Shown: positions 1 to 6,724 of the stretch, piece by piece
How positions within the stretch are numbered: the first letter of the stretch is position 1
Layout of the letters: the number at the start of each line of letters is the position of its first letter
DNA from: Crenotrichaceae bacterium
GTDB taxonomy: Bacteria; Pseudomonadota; Gammaproteobacteria; Methylococcales; DRLZ01
Direction: 5' to 3'
Assembly (NCBI GenBank): GCA_011322755.1
Contig: DRLZ01000241.1
Location: 1-6,822 of the forward strand
Length of the DNA stretch: 6,822 nucleotides
Program-made: the position numbers and the translations under genes
The notes under the pieces: model-generated
Told to the model about the DNA's origin: nothing
Database searches by the model: none
What the model saw: only the letters and a program-made list of their open reading frames with translations

Positions 1-1038
1 CTTGAGCATCAGCGCTTGCTGATCTTCGTTTTCTTCAGAGCAATATGCATCGTAGGCTAACAGTGATACTTTTGAATCGATAATCACATCTTTTTTTTCA
101 GGTAAATGTACGATGACATCGGGTTTAAACAAGCGATTGTTCTCGTTACGATACCCATGTTGAATTTCATATTCTTTCCCCTGGCGGAGTCCTGATTGTT
201 CCAGGACACGCTGTAACACCATTTCTCCCCAATTGCCTTGTACCTTATTATCACCTTTGAGTGCCCTGGAGAGATTGATCGCCTCTTCGTTGATTTTTTG
301 CGTTTGTAGTCTCAGGTTGGTAATTTCAGTACGTAGTGAGCTACGGTCTTTTGAATCATGCAAGTGGATATCTTCAACTTTAGCTTTGAATTCTCCAATC
401 TGTTCTCGAAGAGGGGTTAATAGTGATTGCATGTTTGTTTGATTTTGCTCGGTAAACACCTTGGTTTTTTCATCCAGGATTTTATTAGCAAGATTTTCAA
501 AGCGATGGGTTAATTGAATTTCAGCTTGTTGTAATAATTTTATTTTTTCTTCTGATTGTTTTTTCTCTTCGTGAAGTTGTGTTGTCAGTTGAGCTTCTTT
601 TGCTTTTAACAAGCCCATTTGATGATTCAGCTCTGTTGCGTGTTGTTGTTGTTTTTGAAGCTGGGTTTCTATTTTAGTTAGATAGAGAGCTTTCTGTTGT
701 GCTTGAATTCGCTCTGCTGTTTCTTGTTTTAATTGCTCATGAACCGTGTTGATTTGTTGCCGGTGTTCAGCAAGTGATTTTTCAAGATCTTGCAATGTCG
801 ATAAACGTTCGTTTAAAACGGCTAACTGTGTCGTAGCATGTTGATGGTCATCCTGGGTTGTCTTTAGTGCTGATTGAAGTTGACTAATTCGTTGTTGATG
901 CTGTGCTCTGGCAGCGTCACATCCTTTTGGGCTGTGTCCGCGATAGCGCCAAAAATTCAATAAAAGCGCAAGTATGAATCCACCCACACCGGCGATGAGC
1001 TCGCTAGAAATCTGTGTCCATACGAAATTGTCATGCAC
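1..1038 (-). CDS. rmuC: RmuC family protein, 3' end cut off by the window edge
   Basis: Seen: 346 codons are open to the left edge; the natural stop lies outside. A hydrophobic segment at about residues 12-30 suggests an N-terminal membrane anchor. A long Gln/Glu/Lys-rich stretch at about 42-200 looks like a coiled coil. The hallmark RmuC block follows: LKGDNKVQGNWGE at 260-272, then KPDVIV (305-310) and DSKV (321-324). Known of the family: RmuC carries a predicted PD-(D/E)xK nuclease-like fold and in E. coli limits recombination between inverted repeats. Inference: E272, D307, D321 and K323 would be the nuclease-like residues. The GTG start at 1038 is the first possible start after the in-frame hemL stop (1063-1065), and GGAGA lies 9 nt upstream of it. 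The gene follows hemL by 24 nt, so cotranscription is likely. Full-length relatives run roughly 100 or more residues further. Family assignment is firm; biochemical function is less certain. Confidence 0.93.
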   Translation of the reverse strand, partial: MHDNFVWTQISSELIAGVGGFILALLLNFWRYRGHSPKGCDAARAQHQQRISQLQSALKTTQDDHQHATTQLAVLNERLSTLQDLEKSLAEHRQQINTVHEQLKQETAERIQAQQKALYLTKIETQLQKQQQHATELNHQMGLLKAKEAQLTTQLHEEKKQSEEKIKLLQQAEIQLTHRFENLANKILDEKTKVFTEQNQTNMQSLLTPLREQIGEFKAKVEDIHLHDSKDRSSLRTEITNLRLQTQKINEEAINLSRALKGDNKVQGNWGEMVLQRVLEQSGLRQGKEYEIQHGYRNENNRLFKPDVIVHLPEKKDVIIDSKVSLLAYDAYCSEENEDQQALMLK

Positions 1039-1047
1039 TATTTCAGA

Positions 1048-1052
1048 TCTCC
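1048..1052 (-). promoter_or_regulatory. Ribosome binding site supporting the rmuC GTG start
   Basis: Reading the minus strand, GGAGA lies 9 nt before GTG at 1038, in the short gap after the hemL stop codon. No ATG, GTG or TTG occurs in frame between that stop and this GTG, so the site and the frame together fix the start. Confidence 0.65.
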
Positions 1053-1062
1053 AGGGGCATTG

Positions 1063-2355
1063 CTATGATTGCTGCTTGATTGCTAGAAAAGCTTTTTTGG
1101 ACGCAGCAATTGTCGTATCAAGGATTTCCTGTGTGTGTTCCGAAGAAATAAATCCTGCCTCGTAGGCTGATGGAGCAAGATAAATACCACTGATCAACAT
1201 ATTATGAAAGAATTGCTTAAATGAGTCTTGATGACACGCCATGACTTGTTTAAAAGTGGTAATTGTTGGCTCATCCGTAAAAAACAGGCCAAACATTCCA
1301 CCAATGGCATGTGTGCTGATTTGAATGCCGGCTTGAGCTGCGCTGGTTTTGATTCCGTCTGTCAGATAGTGTGTCTTATCTGACAACTCCTTGTAAAAGC
1401 CTGGTTTGGAAACAAGTTCCAGTGTTTTTAATCCGGCAGCCATTGCAACCGGATTACCTGATAGAGTCCCCGCCTGATAGACGGGTCCAACGGGGGCGAT
1501 TGTTTGCATAATCTCTTTTTTTCCGCCAAATGCACCGACTGGCATTCCTCCGCCAATTACTTTTCCTAAAGTTGTCAAATCGGGTGTCACATTGTAGTGT
1601 GCCTGAGCGCCACCAAGAGCTACCCGGAAACCAGTCATTACTTCGTCGAAAATTAAAACAGAGCCAGAAGCTGTTGTAAGATTTCGCAGCGCCTCAAGAA
1701 ACCCGTTAACTGGCGGGACGCAATTCATGTTTCCAGCAACAGGTTCTACAATGATGCAGGCAATCTCGGTTCCGATTTCAGCAAACAGCTTTTGTACATG
1801 ATCAATATCGTTATATGGCAGTGTAATGGTTTGTTCGGCGATGCAGGCAGGTACACCGGGTGAGCTGGGTATCCCCAGTGTTAATGCACCTGATCCAGCC
1901 TTAACCAGCAATGCATCGGCATGACCGTGGTAACATCCCTCAAACTTGATGATTTTGTCGCGTCCTGTATAGCCTCGTGCAAGTCGTATGGCACTCATGG
2001 TTGCTTCAGTGCCGGAATTGACCATTCTGACTTGTTCCAGAGATGGAACAAGTTGACAGAGGGTTTCCGCCATCTCAATTTCAATTGCTGTCGGCGTACC
2101 GAAACTCAGGCTGTTCTGACTGGTTGTCGTGACGGTGCGAATGATTTCAGGGTGGGCGTGTCCCAAAATCATTGGTCCCCATGACCCGATATAATCAATG
2201 TATTTATTGTCATCAACGTCATAGAGATAGGCTCCCTTGGCTTTTTCCATGAATACCGGAGTTCCTCCGACCCCTTTGAAGGCACGTACAGGAGAATTAA
2301 CGCCGCCAGGAATGACTTTTTGCGCGCGCTGCATTAATGTTGCTGAATCATGCAT
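1063..2355 (-). CDS. hemL: Glutamate-1-semialdehyde 2,1-aminomutase
   Basis: This cytoplasmic PLP enzyme converts glutamate-1-semialdehyde to 5-aminolevulinate, the last step of the C5 route to heme and other tetrapyrroles. Seen: 430 residues, the usual length for the family. The N-terminal IPGGVNSPVRAF (15-26) and GSWGPMILGH (58-67) are characteristic. SGTEA (114-118) is the cofactor phosphate-binding region. DEVMTGFR (237-244) supplies Asp237, expected to contact the PLP ring nitrogen. LGKVIGGGMPVGAFGG (263-278) contains Lys265, the expected Schiff-base lysine. The glycine-rich GSGA at 154-157 lies in the mobile active-site loop region of the family. The ATG at 2355 is preceded by AAGGAT with 10 nt spacing, slightly long. 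The gene is divergent from pilB and upstream of rmuC in the same transcript. No residue expected to be essential is missing, and the assignment is secure. Confidence 0.98.
   Translation of the reverse strand: MHDSATLMQRAQKVIPGGVNSPVRAFKGVGGTPVFMEKAKGAYLYDVDDNKYIDYIGSWGPMILGHAHPEIIRTVTTTSQNSLSFGTPTAIEIEMAETLCQLVPSLEQVRMVNSGTEATMSAIRLARGYTGRDKIIKFEGCYHGHADALLVKAGSGALTLGIPSSPGVPACIAEQTITLPYNDIDHVQKLFAEIGTEIACIIVEPVAGNMNCVPPVNGFLEALRNLTTASGSVLIFDEVMTGFRVALGGAQAHYNVTPDLTTLGKVIGGGMPVGAFGGKKEIMQTIAPVGPVYQAGTLSGNPVAMAAGLKTLELVSKPGFYKELSDKTHYLTDGIKTSAAQAGIQISTHAIGGMFGLFFTDEPTITTFKQVMACHQDSFKQFFHNMLISGIYLAPSAYEAGFISSEHTQEILDTTIAASKKAFLAIKQQS
2030..2053 (-). repeat. Perfect 10-bp stem-loop inside hemL
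   Basis: Positions 2030-2039 (ACTTGTTCCA) are exactly complementary to 2044-2053 (TGGAACAAGT), with a 4-nt loop at 2040-2043. Two G-T pairs could extend the stem. It lies in the hemL codons for about residues 101-109. No T tract follows on the minus strand, so it is not an intrinsic terminator. Whether it has a function is unknown. Confidence 0.6.
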
Positions 2356-2410
2356 AGAATTATTAATCCTTATACCATATTGATTGTGTCGGCTAACCGC
2401 TATTGGTAGC

Positions 2411-2439
2411 AGTATAACAGTTATTATAAATAGGAATAT
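2411..2439 (-). promoter_or_regulatory. Candidate extended -10 promoter for hemL
   Basis: On the minus strand, TGTTATACT (2419-2411) gives an extended -10: TG, one base, then TATACT, which differs from TATAAT at one position. A 17-bp spacer puts the -35 position at 2439-2434 (ATATTC), a poor match to TTGACA; extended -10 promoters often tolerate that. Transcription would begin near 2404, leaving a leader of about 49 nt before the hemL ATG. The call rests on motif match and position only. Confidence 0.45.
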
Positions 2440-2449
2440 AAATATTCCT
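2432..2449. repeat. 18-bp palindrome over the hemL -35 position
   Basis: AGGAATAT (2432-2439) and ATATTCCT (2442-2449) are perfect inverted copies separated by AA. The left arm covers the -35 position of the candidate hemL promoter, where a dimeric repressor or activator could bind. Arms this short and AT-rich also arise by chance, so an operator role is only a suggestion. Confidence 0.4.
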
Positions 2450-2872
2450 TAAGCGAATAACTAATGCTGTTCTTTGTTTTTTCCTATATTTCTTCTTGTA
2501 AAACAAGCCTATTCGATTTGATGGTGATGATGAGTTGAGAATTCGCATTGCCTGCGAAACAACGAAATTATGGTGTATCTGGTCATTGTTATCAACAAGC
2601 AGTATTGAAGATGCTCATGTTGGCTGAAGTCTGTCTCTATTAATCGTTAAGCTGAAAGAAAGAGGATGATGGTGTTGGCAATAATGAATAGTAAAAATTG
2701 ATTTTTGGTCTAAACTTGTTTGTGCTACCGAAGTATTTTATCAGTAGGCTTAATTCTATCAACAGCGTGATTGAGTTCATCAAAATTACCTCAATTGTGC
2801 TGTTGAAACAACAATGTTACAGGTGGGGTCGTATTTTGCCTGTGTTGATAGTTAGATTTGGATTTCGAAGGT

Positions 2873-4603
2873 ATGACGTCACAACTTGCAATGAAAACAA
2901 CAAACAATGCATCTTTATCAGGTATGGCAAGATGTCTTATTCGCAATGGTTTGCTTCAAGAGGAAACCGCCTGGGAATATGAAGAAGATGCGAAAAATGA
3001 AAAAACATCGTTAATTAATTATTTGATCTCGAAGGAAATCCATAGCGCTGAATCTATCGCGCTTACATTATCAAATGATTTTGGTATCCCGTTATTCGAT
3101 ATTAATGTGATGGATTTAGCACTCGCTCCAATAGACCTTGTGAGTGAAAAATTGATTCGCCAGCATCGTGTGCTTCCATTGTATTTACGCGGAAATCGTT
3201 TATTTTTAGCGATATCTGATCCTACAAATCAGTTAGCGCTTGATGAAATCAAATTCCAGACTCGAAAAAATACCGAACTGGTTCTGGTTGAAGACAATAA
3301 ATTAACAAAAGCAATTGAGAATGCATTTGATGCTGCTGACACCTCGATGCAGGACTTGCTTGATGAAGATTTGGATAACATCGACCTTGACTCAGGGGAA
3401 GAGGGTGTGCCTGGTGAAGGAGAAGATGATCTGGCGATTGATGATGCTCCGATTGTTCGTTTTGTGAACAAGATTTTACTTGATGCCATAAAAAAAGGAG
3501 CATCCGACGTACATATCGAACCCTATGAAAAAATCTTCCGAATTCGTTTTCGCCATGATGGAATGTTGCATGAAGTAGCAACACCACCGACCAATATGTC
3601 ACACAGAATTATTTCCAGACTGAAAGTGATGTCGAAGATGAATATTGCTGAACGCCGTATTCCACAGGACGGGCGTATCAAAATGAAACTGTCCAAGAAC
3701 AAGGCGATTGATTTTCGTGTGAATACGTGCCCAACCTTGTTTGGAGAAAAAGTCGTACTGCGTATTCTTGATCCCACGAGTGCACAACTTGGAATCGAGA
3801 AACTCGGGTTTGAAGAAGAGCAACGGGAATTGTTTGAAACAGCAATTAAAAAGCCGTATGGGATGATTCTGGTAACCGGACCAACGGGTAGTGGTAAAAC
3901 AGTTTCACTATACACTGGCTTGAATATGCTTAACGCGCCAGATGTGAATATTTCCACTGCAGAGGATCCGGTAGAAATCACTGTTCCAGGAATTAACCAG
4001 GTAAATGTAACCAATAAGACTGGAATGACCTTCGCCGCTGCACTAAGAGCCTTTTTACGCCAGGATCCGGATGTCATCATGGTTGGTGAGATACGTGACC
4101 TGGAAACCGCTGAAATAGCGGTCAAAGCAGCACAAACAGGCCATTTGGTGTTATCCACACTGCATACCAATGATGCGCCGCAAACTTTGAATCGTTTGGC
4201 TCAAATGGGTGTGCCGGCATTCAACATTGCTTCTTCAGTGTTAATGATTATGGCGCAGCGTCTCGCAAGACGCTTGTGCGAGCATTGTAAAAAACCTGAA
4301 GATCTTCCAGAAAAAGTATTGCTTGATGCCGGTTTTGATCCAGCAATCATTGAGGATTTAACTGTTTACGGTCCTGTTGGATGTGATCATTGTGTGAAAG
4401 GCTATCGTGGTCGTGTAGGTATTTATCAAGTGATGCCTATCACAGATGCGTTACATGATTTGATTCTCCAAGGTGCAACTGCATTGGAATTAGAACAGCA
4501 GGCTGAAAAAGAAGGAATTAACGATTTACGTAAGTCAGGATTGCTGAAAGTTCAGAATGGGATTACCAGTCTGGAAGAAATTAATCGAGTAACCAAAGAG
4601 TAA
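2873..4603 (+). CDS. pilB: Type IV pilus extension ATPase PilB
   Basis: Hexameric cytoplasmic ATPase of the GspE/PilB secretion family that powers pilus polymerisation through PilC. Seen, counting from ATG 2873 (576 residues): an N-terminal GspE-type domain (about 15-155), then an acidic linker rich in Asp/Glu (about 161-191). The ATPase domain starts at VRFVNKILLDAIKKGASDVH (195-214). It carries Walker A GPTGSGKT (336-343), the Asp box STAEDPVE (361-368), Walker B DPDVIMVGEIRD (398-409) with Glu406 the likely catalytic glutamate, and the His box around TGHLVLSTLHTN (422-433). Cys469, Cys472, Cys504 and Cys507 form the PilB-type zinc site. Start choice: ATG 2873 has only GGA at 10 nt and AAGG almost touching it. 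TTG 2858 lacks a ribosome-binding site; ATG 2891 (570 residues) is possible and nearer the Pseudomonas PilB length. pilC follows after 5 nt. The closely related retraction ATPase PilT is excluded by the N-terminal domain and the length. Confidence 0.97.
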   Translation: MTSQLAMKTTNNASLSGMARCLIRNGLLQEETAWEYEEDAKNEKTSLINYLISKEIHSAESIALTLSNDFGIPLFDINVMDLALAPIDLVSEKLIRQHRVLPLYLRGNRLFLAISDPTNQLALDEIKFQTRKNTELVLVEDNKLTKAIENAFDAADTSMQDLLDEDLDNIDLDSGEEGVPGEGEDDLAIDDAPIVRFVNKILLDAIKKGASDVHIEPYEKIFRIRFRHDGMLHEVATPPTNMSHRIISRLKVMSKMNIAERRIPQDGRIKMKLSKNKAIDFRVNTCPTLFGEKVVLRILDPTSAQLGIEKLGFEEEQRELFETAIKKPYGMILVTGPTGSGKTVSLYTGLNMLNAPDVNISTAEDPVEITVPGINQVNVTNKTGMTFAAALRAFLRQDPDVIMVGEIRDLETAEIAVKAAQTGHLVLSTLHTNDAPQTLNRLAQMGVPAFNIASSVLMIMAQRLARRLCEHCKKPEDLPEKVLLDAGFDPAIIEDLTVYGPVGCDHCVKGYRGRVGIYQVMPITDALHDLILQGATALELEQQAEKEGINDLRKSGLLKVQNGITSLEEINRVTKE

Positions 4604-4608
4604 ATACT

Positions 4609-5826
4609 ATGGCTGTAAGAGAAGAAAATATTACCTTTACCTGGGAAGGAAAAAATCGCTCGGGAGCGGTTGTAAAAGGCGAGCTGGAATCCAGATCAGA
4701 AGCCATGGCAAAATCTGAATTACGCCGCCAGGGTATTCGACCAGGCAAGGTCAAGAAAAAACCAAAACCATTGTTTGGCGGTAGCAGCAAGAAAATTATC
4801 ACCAAGGATATTGCTATTTTCAGTCGCCAATTAGCGACCATGATGTCTTCAGGTGTTCCTCTGGTTCAGGCGCTGGATATTGTCGGTAAAGGACACGAAA
4901 ATCCAAGTATGTCAAAACTGATTTTGACAATCAGAAACGATATCGAGGGTGGCGACACACTTGCCCAGGCCTTGGGCAAACATCCGTTACAGTTTGATGA
5001 CTTGTTTTGTAATCTGGTAAATGCTGGTGAGCAGGCCGGTGTATTGGAGACACTGCTTACCAAGATTGCTGATTACAAGGAAAAAACAGAATCACTCAAG
5101 GCAAAAATTAAGAAGGCGTTGACTTACCCAACTGCTGTATTGGTGATTGCATTTATTGTAACCGCGATCCTGCTAATTTTTGTTGTACCAACTTTTGAAG
5201 AGTTGTTTGCGGGCTTTGGTGCAGAGTTGCCGGCCTTTACACAATGGGTCATCGAATTGTCAAAATTTATGCAGGAATGGTGGTGGGCTGTTTTTGGAGG
5301 CATCTTTCTGGTTATATATTCGTTATTGTTTTTCAAAAAGCGATCGCGTAAATTCAACCATATGCTGGATCGTTTTTTTCTGAAACTACCTGCGATTGGA
5401 GATATTCTTAACAAATCAGCAATTGCTCGCTATTCACGTACCTTGGCAACCATGTCCACTGCTGGTGTTCCATTGGTTGAAGCACTGGGTTCAGTATCCG
5501 GAGCTTGCGGAAATATTGTCTATGCGGATGCGGTACTGAAAATGCGAGAAGAAGTGGCAACTGGACAACAACTACAACAAGCCATGAGGCAGGCAATGTT
5601 GTTCCCGAATATGGTGATACAAATGGTTGCTATCGGTGAGGAATCGGGCTCTGTTGACAGCATGCTAGAAAAAGTTGCTGATTTTTACGAAGAAGAAGTG
5701 GACAATGCTGTAGATTCACTCAGTAGTTTGATTGAGCCAATGCTGATGGCTTTTCTCGGCGTTGTAGTTGGTGGACTGGTTGTTGCCATGTACTTGCCTA
5801 TTTTCAAACTTGGTGCTGTTGTTTAG
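4609..5826 (+). CDS. pilC: Type IV pilus inner-membrane platform protein PilC
   Basis: Polytopic inner-membrane protein of the GspF/PilC family. It links the PilB and PilT motors to pilin assembly. Seen: 405 residues, the usual length. The cytoplasmic N-terminal part (1-65) starts with a typical TFTWEGKNRSG (9-19). Two repeated T2SF domains follow, at about 70-193 and 273-396. The repeat shows directly: FSRQLATMMSSGVPLVQAL (71-89) matches YSRTLATMSTAGVPLVEAL (275-293), and NAGEQAGVLETLLTKIADY (138-156) matches AIGEESGSVDSMLEKVADF (341-359). Membrane segments lie at about 173-193, 226-242 and 375-397. The ATG start is 5 nt after the pilB stop, with a weak AAAGAG in the end of pilB, consistent with coupled translation. 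A type II secretion GspF is the alternative, but the position between pilB and pilD favours PilC. Nothing is broken or missing. Confidence 0.97.
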   Translation: MAVREENITFTWEGKNRSGAVVKGELESRSEAMAKSELRRQGIRPGKVKKKPKPLFGGSSKKIITKDIAIFSRQLATMMSSGVPLVQALDIVGKGHENPSMSKLILTIRNDIEGGDTLAQALGKHPLQFDDLFCNLVNAGEQAGVLETLLTKIADYKEKTESLKAKIKKALTYPTAVLVIAFIVTAILLIFVVPTFEELFAGFGAELPAFTQWVIELSKFMQEWWWAVFGGIFLVIYSLLFFKKRSRKFNHMLDRFFLKLPAIGDILNKSAIARYSRTLATMSTAGVPLVEALGSVSGACGNIVYADAVLKMREEVATGQQLQQAMRQAMLFPNMVIQMVAIGEESGSVDSMLEKVADFYEEEVDNAVDSLSSLIEPMLMAFLGVVVGGLVVAMYLPIFKLGAVV

Positions 5827-5841
5827 CCACTGGCATTATCC

Positions 5842-5854
5842 GGGAACTTAATTG
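5842..5854 (+). promoter_or_regulatory. Ribosome binding site and TTG start of pilD
   Basis: GGGA (5842-5845) lies 6 nt before TTG at 5852-5854. An in-frame TAA (5849-5851) immediately precedes the TTG, so no earlier start exists in this frame. The next in-frame ATG (5894) would cut into the first membrane segment and has no purine-rich site upstream, so the TTG is preferred. Confidence 0.7.
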
Positions 5855-6724
5855 ATTCAACTATTACAACAAGACCCGATCATTTTTTTAATAATGATCG
5901 GGTTTGTCGGTCTTTGTGTCGGCAGTTTTCTTAACGTTGTCATTTATCGTTTACCGATTATGATGGAGCGTGACTGGCGACAACAAAGTGCCGAGTTTTT
6001 AGAGATTAGGCTTTCGGATAACGACTCGGACAGTGATTCTGTAACATTCAACCTGAGCACACCAAATTCAAAGTGTCCAGCGTGTAAAGCCGCAATCAGA
6101 GCCTGGCAAAATATTCCTGTTTTCAGCTACATCATGCTTGGTGGAAAATGTGCGAATTGCAAGACCTCAATTTCTATTCGTTATCCACTGGTAGAGTTTG
6201 TCACCGCTGTTTTATCAATCCTCATTGCCTGGCACTTTGGTTTCAGTTTACAAACATTGTTTGCCTTGATTCTATTGTGGAGCTTGATTGCATTAAGCTT
6301 GATTGATCTGGATCACCAATTATTACCAGATTCGATTACCTTACCGTTGCTTTGGCTGGGATTGTTTTCCAGCGTGTTTAATGTGTTTACGGATAGCAAA
6401 AGCAGCATCATTGGCGCAATCGCTGGATATCTCAGTCTTTGGTCTGTGTATATGGTGTTTAAACTACTGACAGGCAAGGAAGGTATGGGGTTTGGTGATT
6501 TTAAGCTGCTTGCCGTTTTTGGTGCATGGTTTGGCTGGAAGTTCTTACCCGTTATCATTCTGTTGTCTTCTGTGGTCGGGGCAGTGGTTGGAATTTGTAT
6601 GATTGTTTTCACGAAACGTGGAAAAGAAGTTCCAATTCCATTTGGTCCTTACCTTGCTGGAGCAGGCTTGATTGCATTGTTTTGTGGTGAGCAATTGATT
6701 GCATGGTATTTGGGCAGGTTCTGA
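5852..6724 (+). CDS. pilD: Prepilin leader peptidase and N-methyltransferase PilD
   Basis: Inner-membrane aspartic protease of the type IV prepilin peptidase family. It cleaves the leader of prepilins at the cytoplasmic face and methylates the new N-terminus; in many gammaproteobacteria it also processes type II secretion pseudopilins. Seen: 290 residues from a TTG start, matching well-known PilD lengths. The first membrane segment is followed by GSFLNVVIYRLP (24-35). The cytoplasmic loop has the paired CPAC (75-78) and CANC (100-103) zinc motifs plus RYPLVE (110-115). The catalytic aspartates are expected at Asp152 in IDLDHQLLPD (151-160) and Asp216 in GMGFGD (211-216). PFGPYLAGAG (263-272) is also conserved. 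Several hydrophobic segments fill residues 115-290. A short Asp/Ser-rich stretch (55-63) before the zinc region looks like minor loop variation. The gene lies 25 nt after pilC, last in the operon as far as the window shows. Confidence 0.97.
   Translation: MIQLLQQDPIIFLIMIGFVGLCVGSFLNVVIYRLPIMMERDWRQQSAEFLEIRLSDNDSDSDSVTFNLSTPNSKCPACKAAIRAWQNIPVFSYIMLGGKCANCKTSISIRYPLVEFVTAVLSILIAWHFGFSLQTLFALILLWSLIALSLIDLDHQLLPDSITLPLLWLGLFSSVFNVFTDSKSSIIGAIAGYLSLWSVYMVFKLLTGKEGMGFGDFKLLAVFGAWFGWKFLPVIILLSSVVGAVVGICMIVFTKRGKEVPIPFGPYLAGAGLIALFCGEQLIAWYLGRF
5874..5903 (+). repeat. Perfect 11-bp stem-loop just inside pilD
   Basis: ACCCGATCATT (5874-5884) pairs exactly with AATGATCGGGT (5893-5903) across an 8-nt loop; a G-T and an A-T pair could lengthen it. 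It begins 20 nt after the TTG start codon and spans pilD codons 8-18. Only three T residues follow, so it is not a canonical intrinsic terminator. It could slow early elongation or mark an mRNA processing site, but that is inference. Confidence 0.65.

Larger units (their letters stand above)
2356..2872. other. Intergenic region between divergent hemL and pilB
   Basis: About 517 bp without a convincing gene. It holds the hemL ribosome-binding site, candidate promoter and palindrome at its left end. A small stem (TTCGCA 2542-2547 with TGCGAA 2553-2558, 5-nt loop) has no T tract. The octamer TATCAACA occurs at 2590-2597 and 2757-2764 on the plus strand and 2843-2850 on the minus strand; the last two extend to a 9-bp inverted pair (2756-2764 and 2843-2851). 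An 11-codon plus-strand frame (ATG 2666 or 2669) follows AGAGG. A 46-codon minus-strand frame (2780-2640) follows GAGGT. No good sigma-70 or sigma-54 promoter for pilB stood out, and no prepilin gene or remnant is visible. Confidence 0.7.

Noticed and set aside
8..23. 6-bp stem ATCAGC/GCTGAT in rmuC
   Set aside because: Short stems of this size are common by chance and it lies inside conserved-frame coding sequence.
233..442. Plus-strand frame of 69 codons opposite rmuC
   Set aside because: It lies wholly antisense to clear rmuC coding sequence and shows no recognisable protein features.
2666..2701. 11-codon frame after AGAGG upstream of pilB, as a leader peptide
   Set aside because: The purine run touches the first ATG, the peptide has no run of a regulatory amino acid, and no attenuator hairpin follows.
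2698..2982. A 94-codon plus-strand frame overlapping the start of pilB, containing a VIEF-like string reminiscent of a prepilin leader
   Set aside because: It lacks the Gly-Phe-Thr-Leu-Ile-Glu cleavage context and the long hydrophobic helix, has no ribosome-binding site at its TTG, and its 3' third is out-of-frame pilB sequence.
3523..4170. Minus-strand frame of 215 codons opposite pilB
   Set aside because: It is antisense to the highly conserved PilB ATPase domain; its length reflects codon bias of the real gene, and it resembles no family I know.
4257..4274. 7-bp stem with CGCA loop inside pilB
   Set aside because: It falls in codons for Arg-Leu-Ala-Arg-Arg, where mirrored Arg codons make it easily; a stem of this length is expected by chance in a window this size.
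6281..6305. AGCTTGATTG repeated with a 15-nt period in pilD
   Set aside because: It encodes the conserved SLIALSLID stretch before the first catalytic aspartate; repeated Leu-Ile codons explain it.
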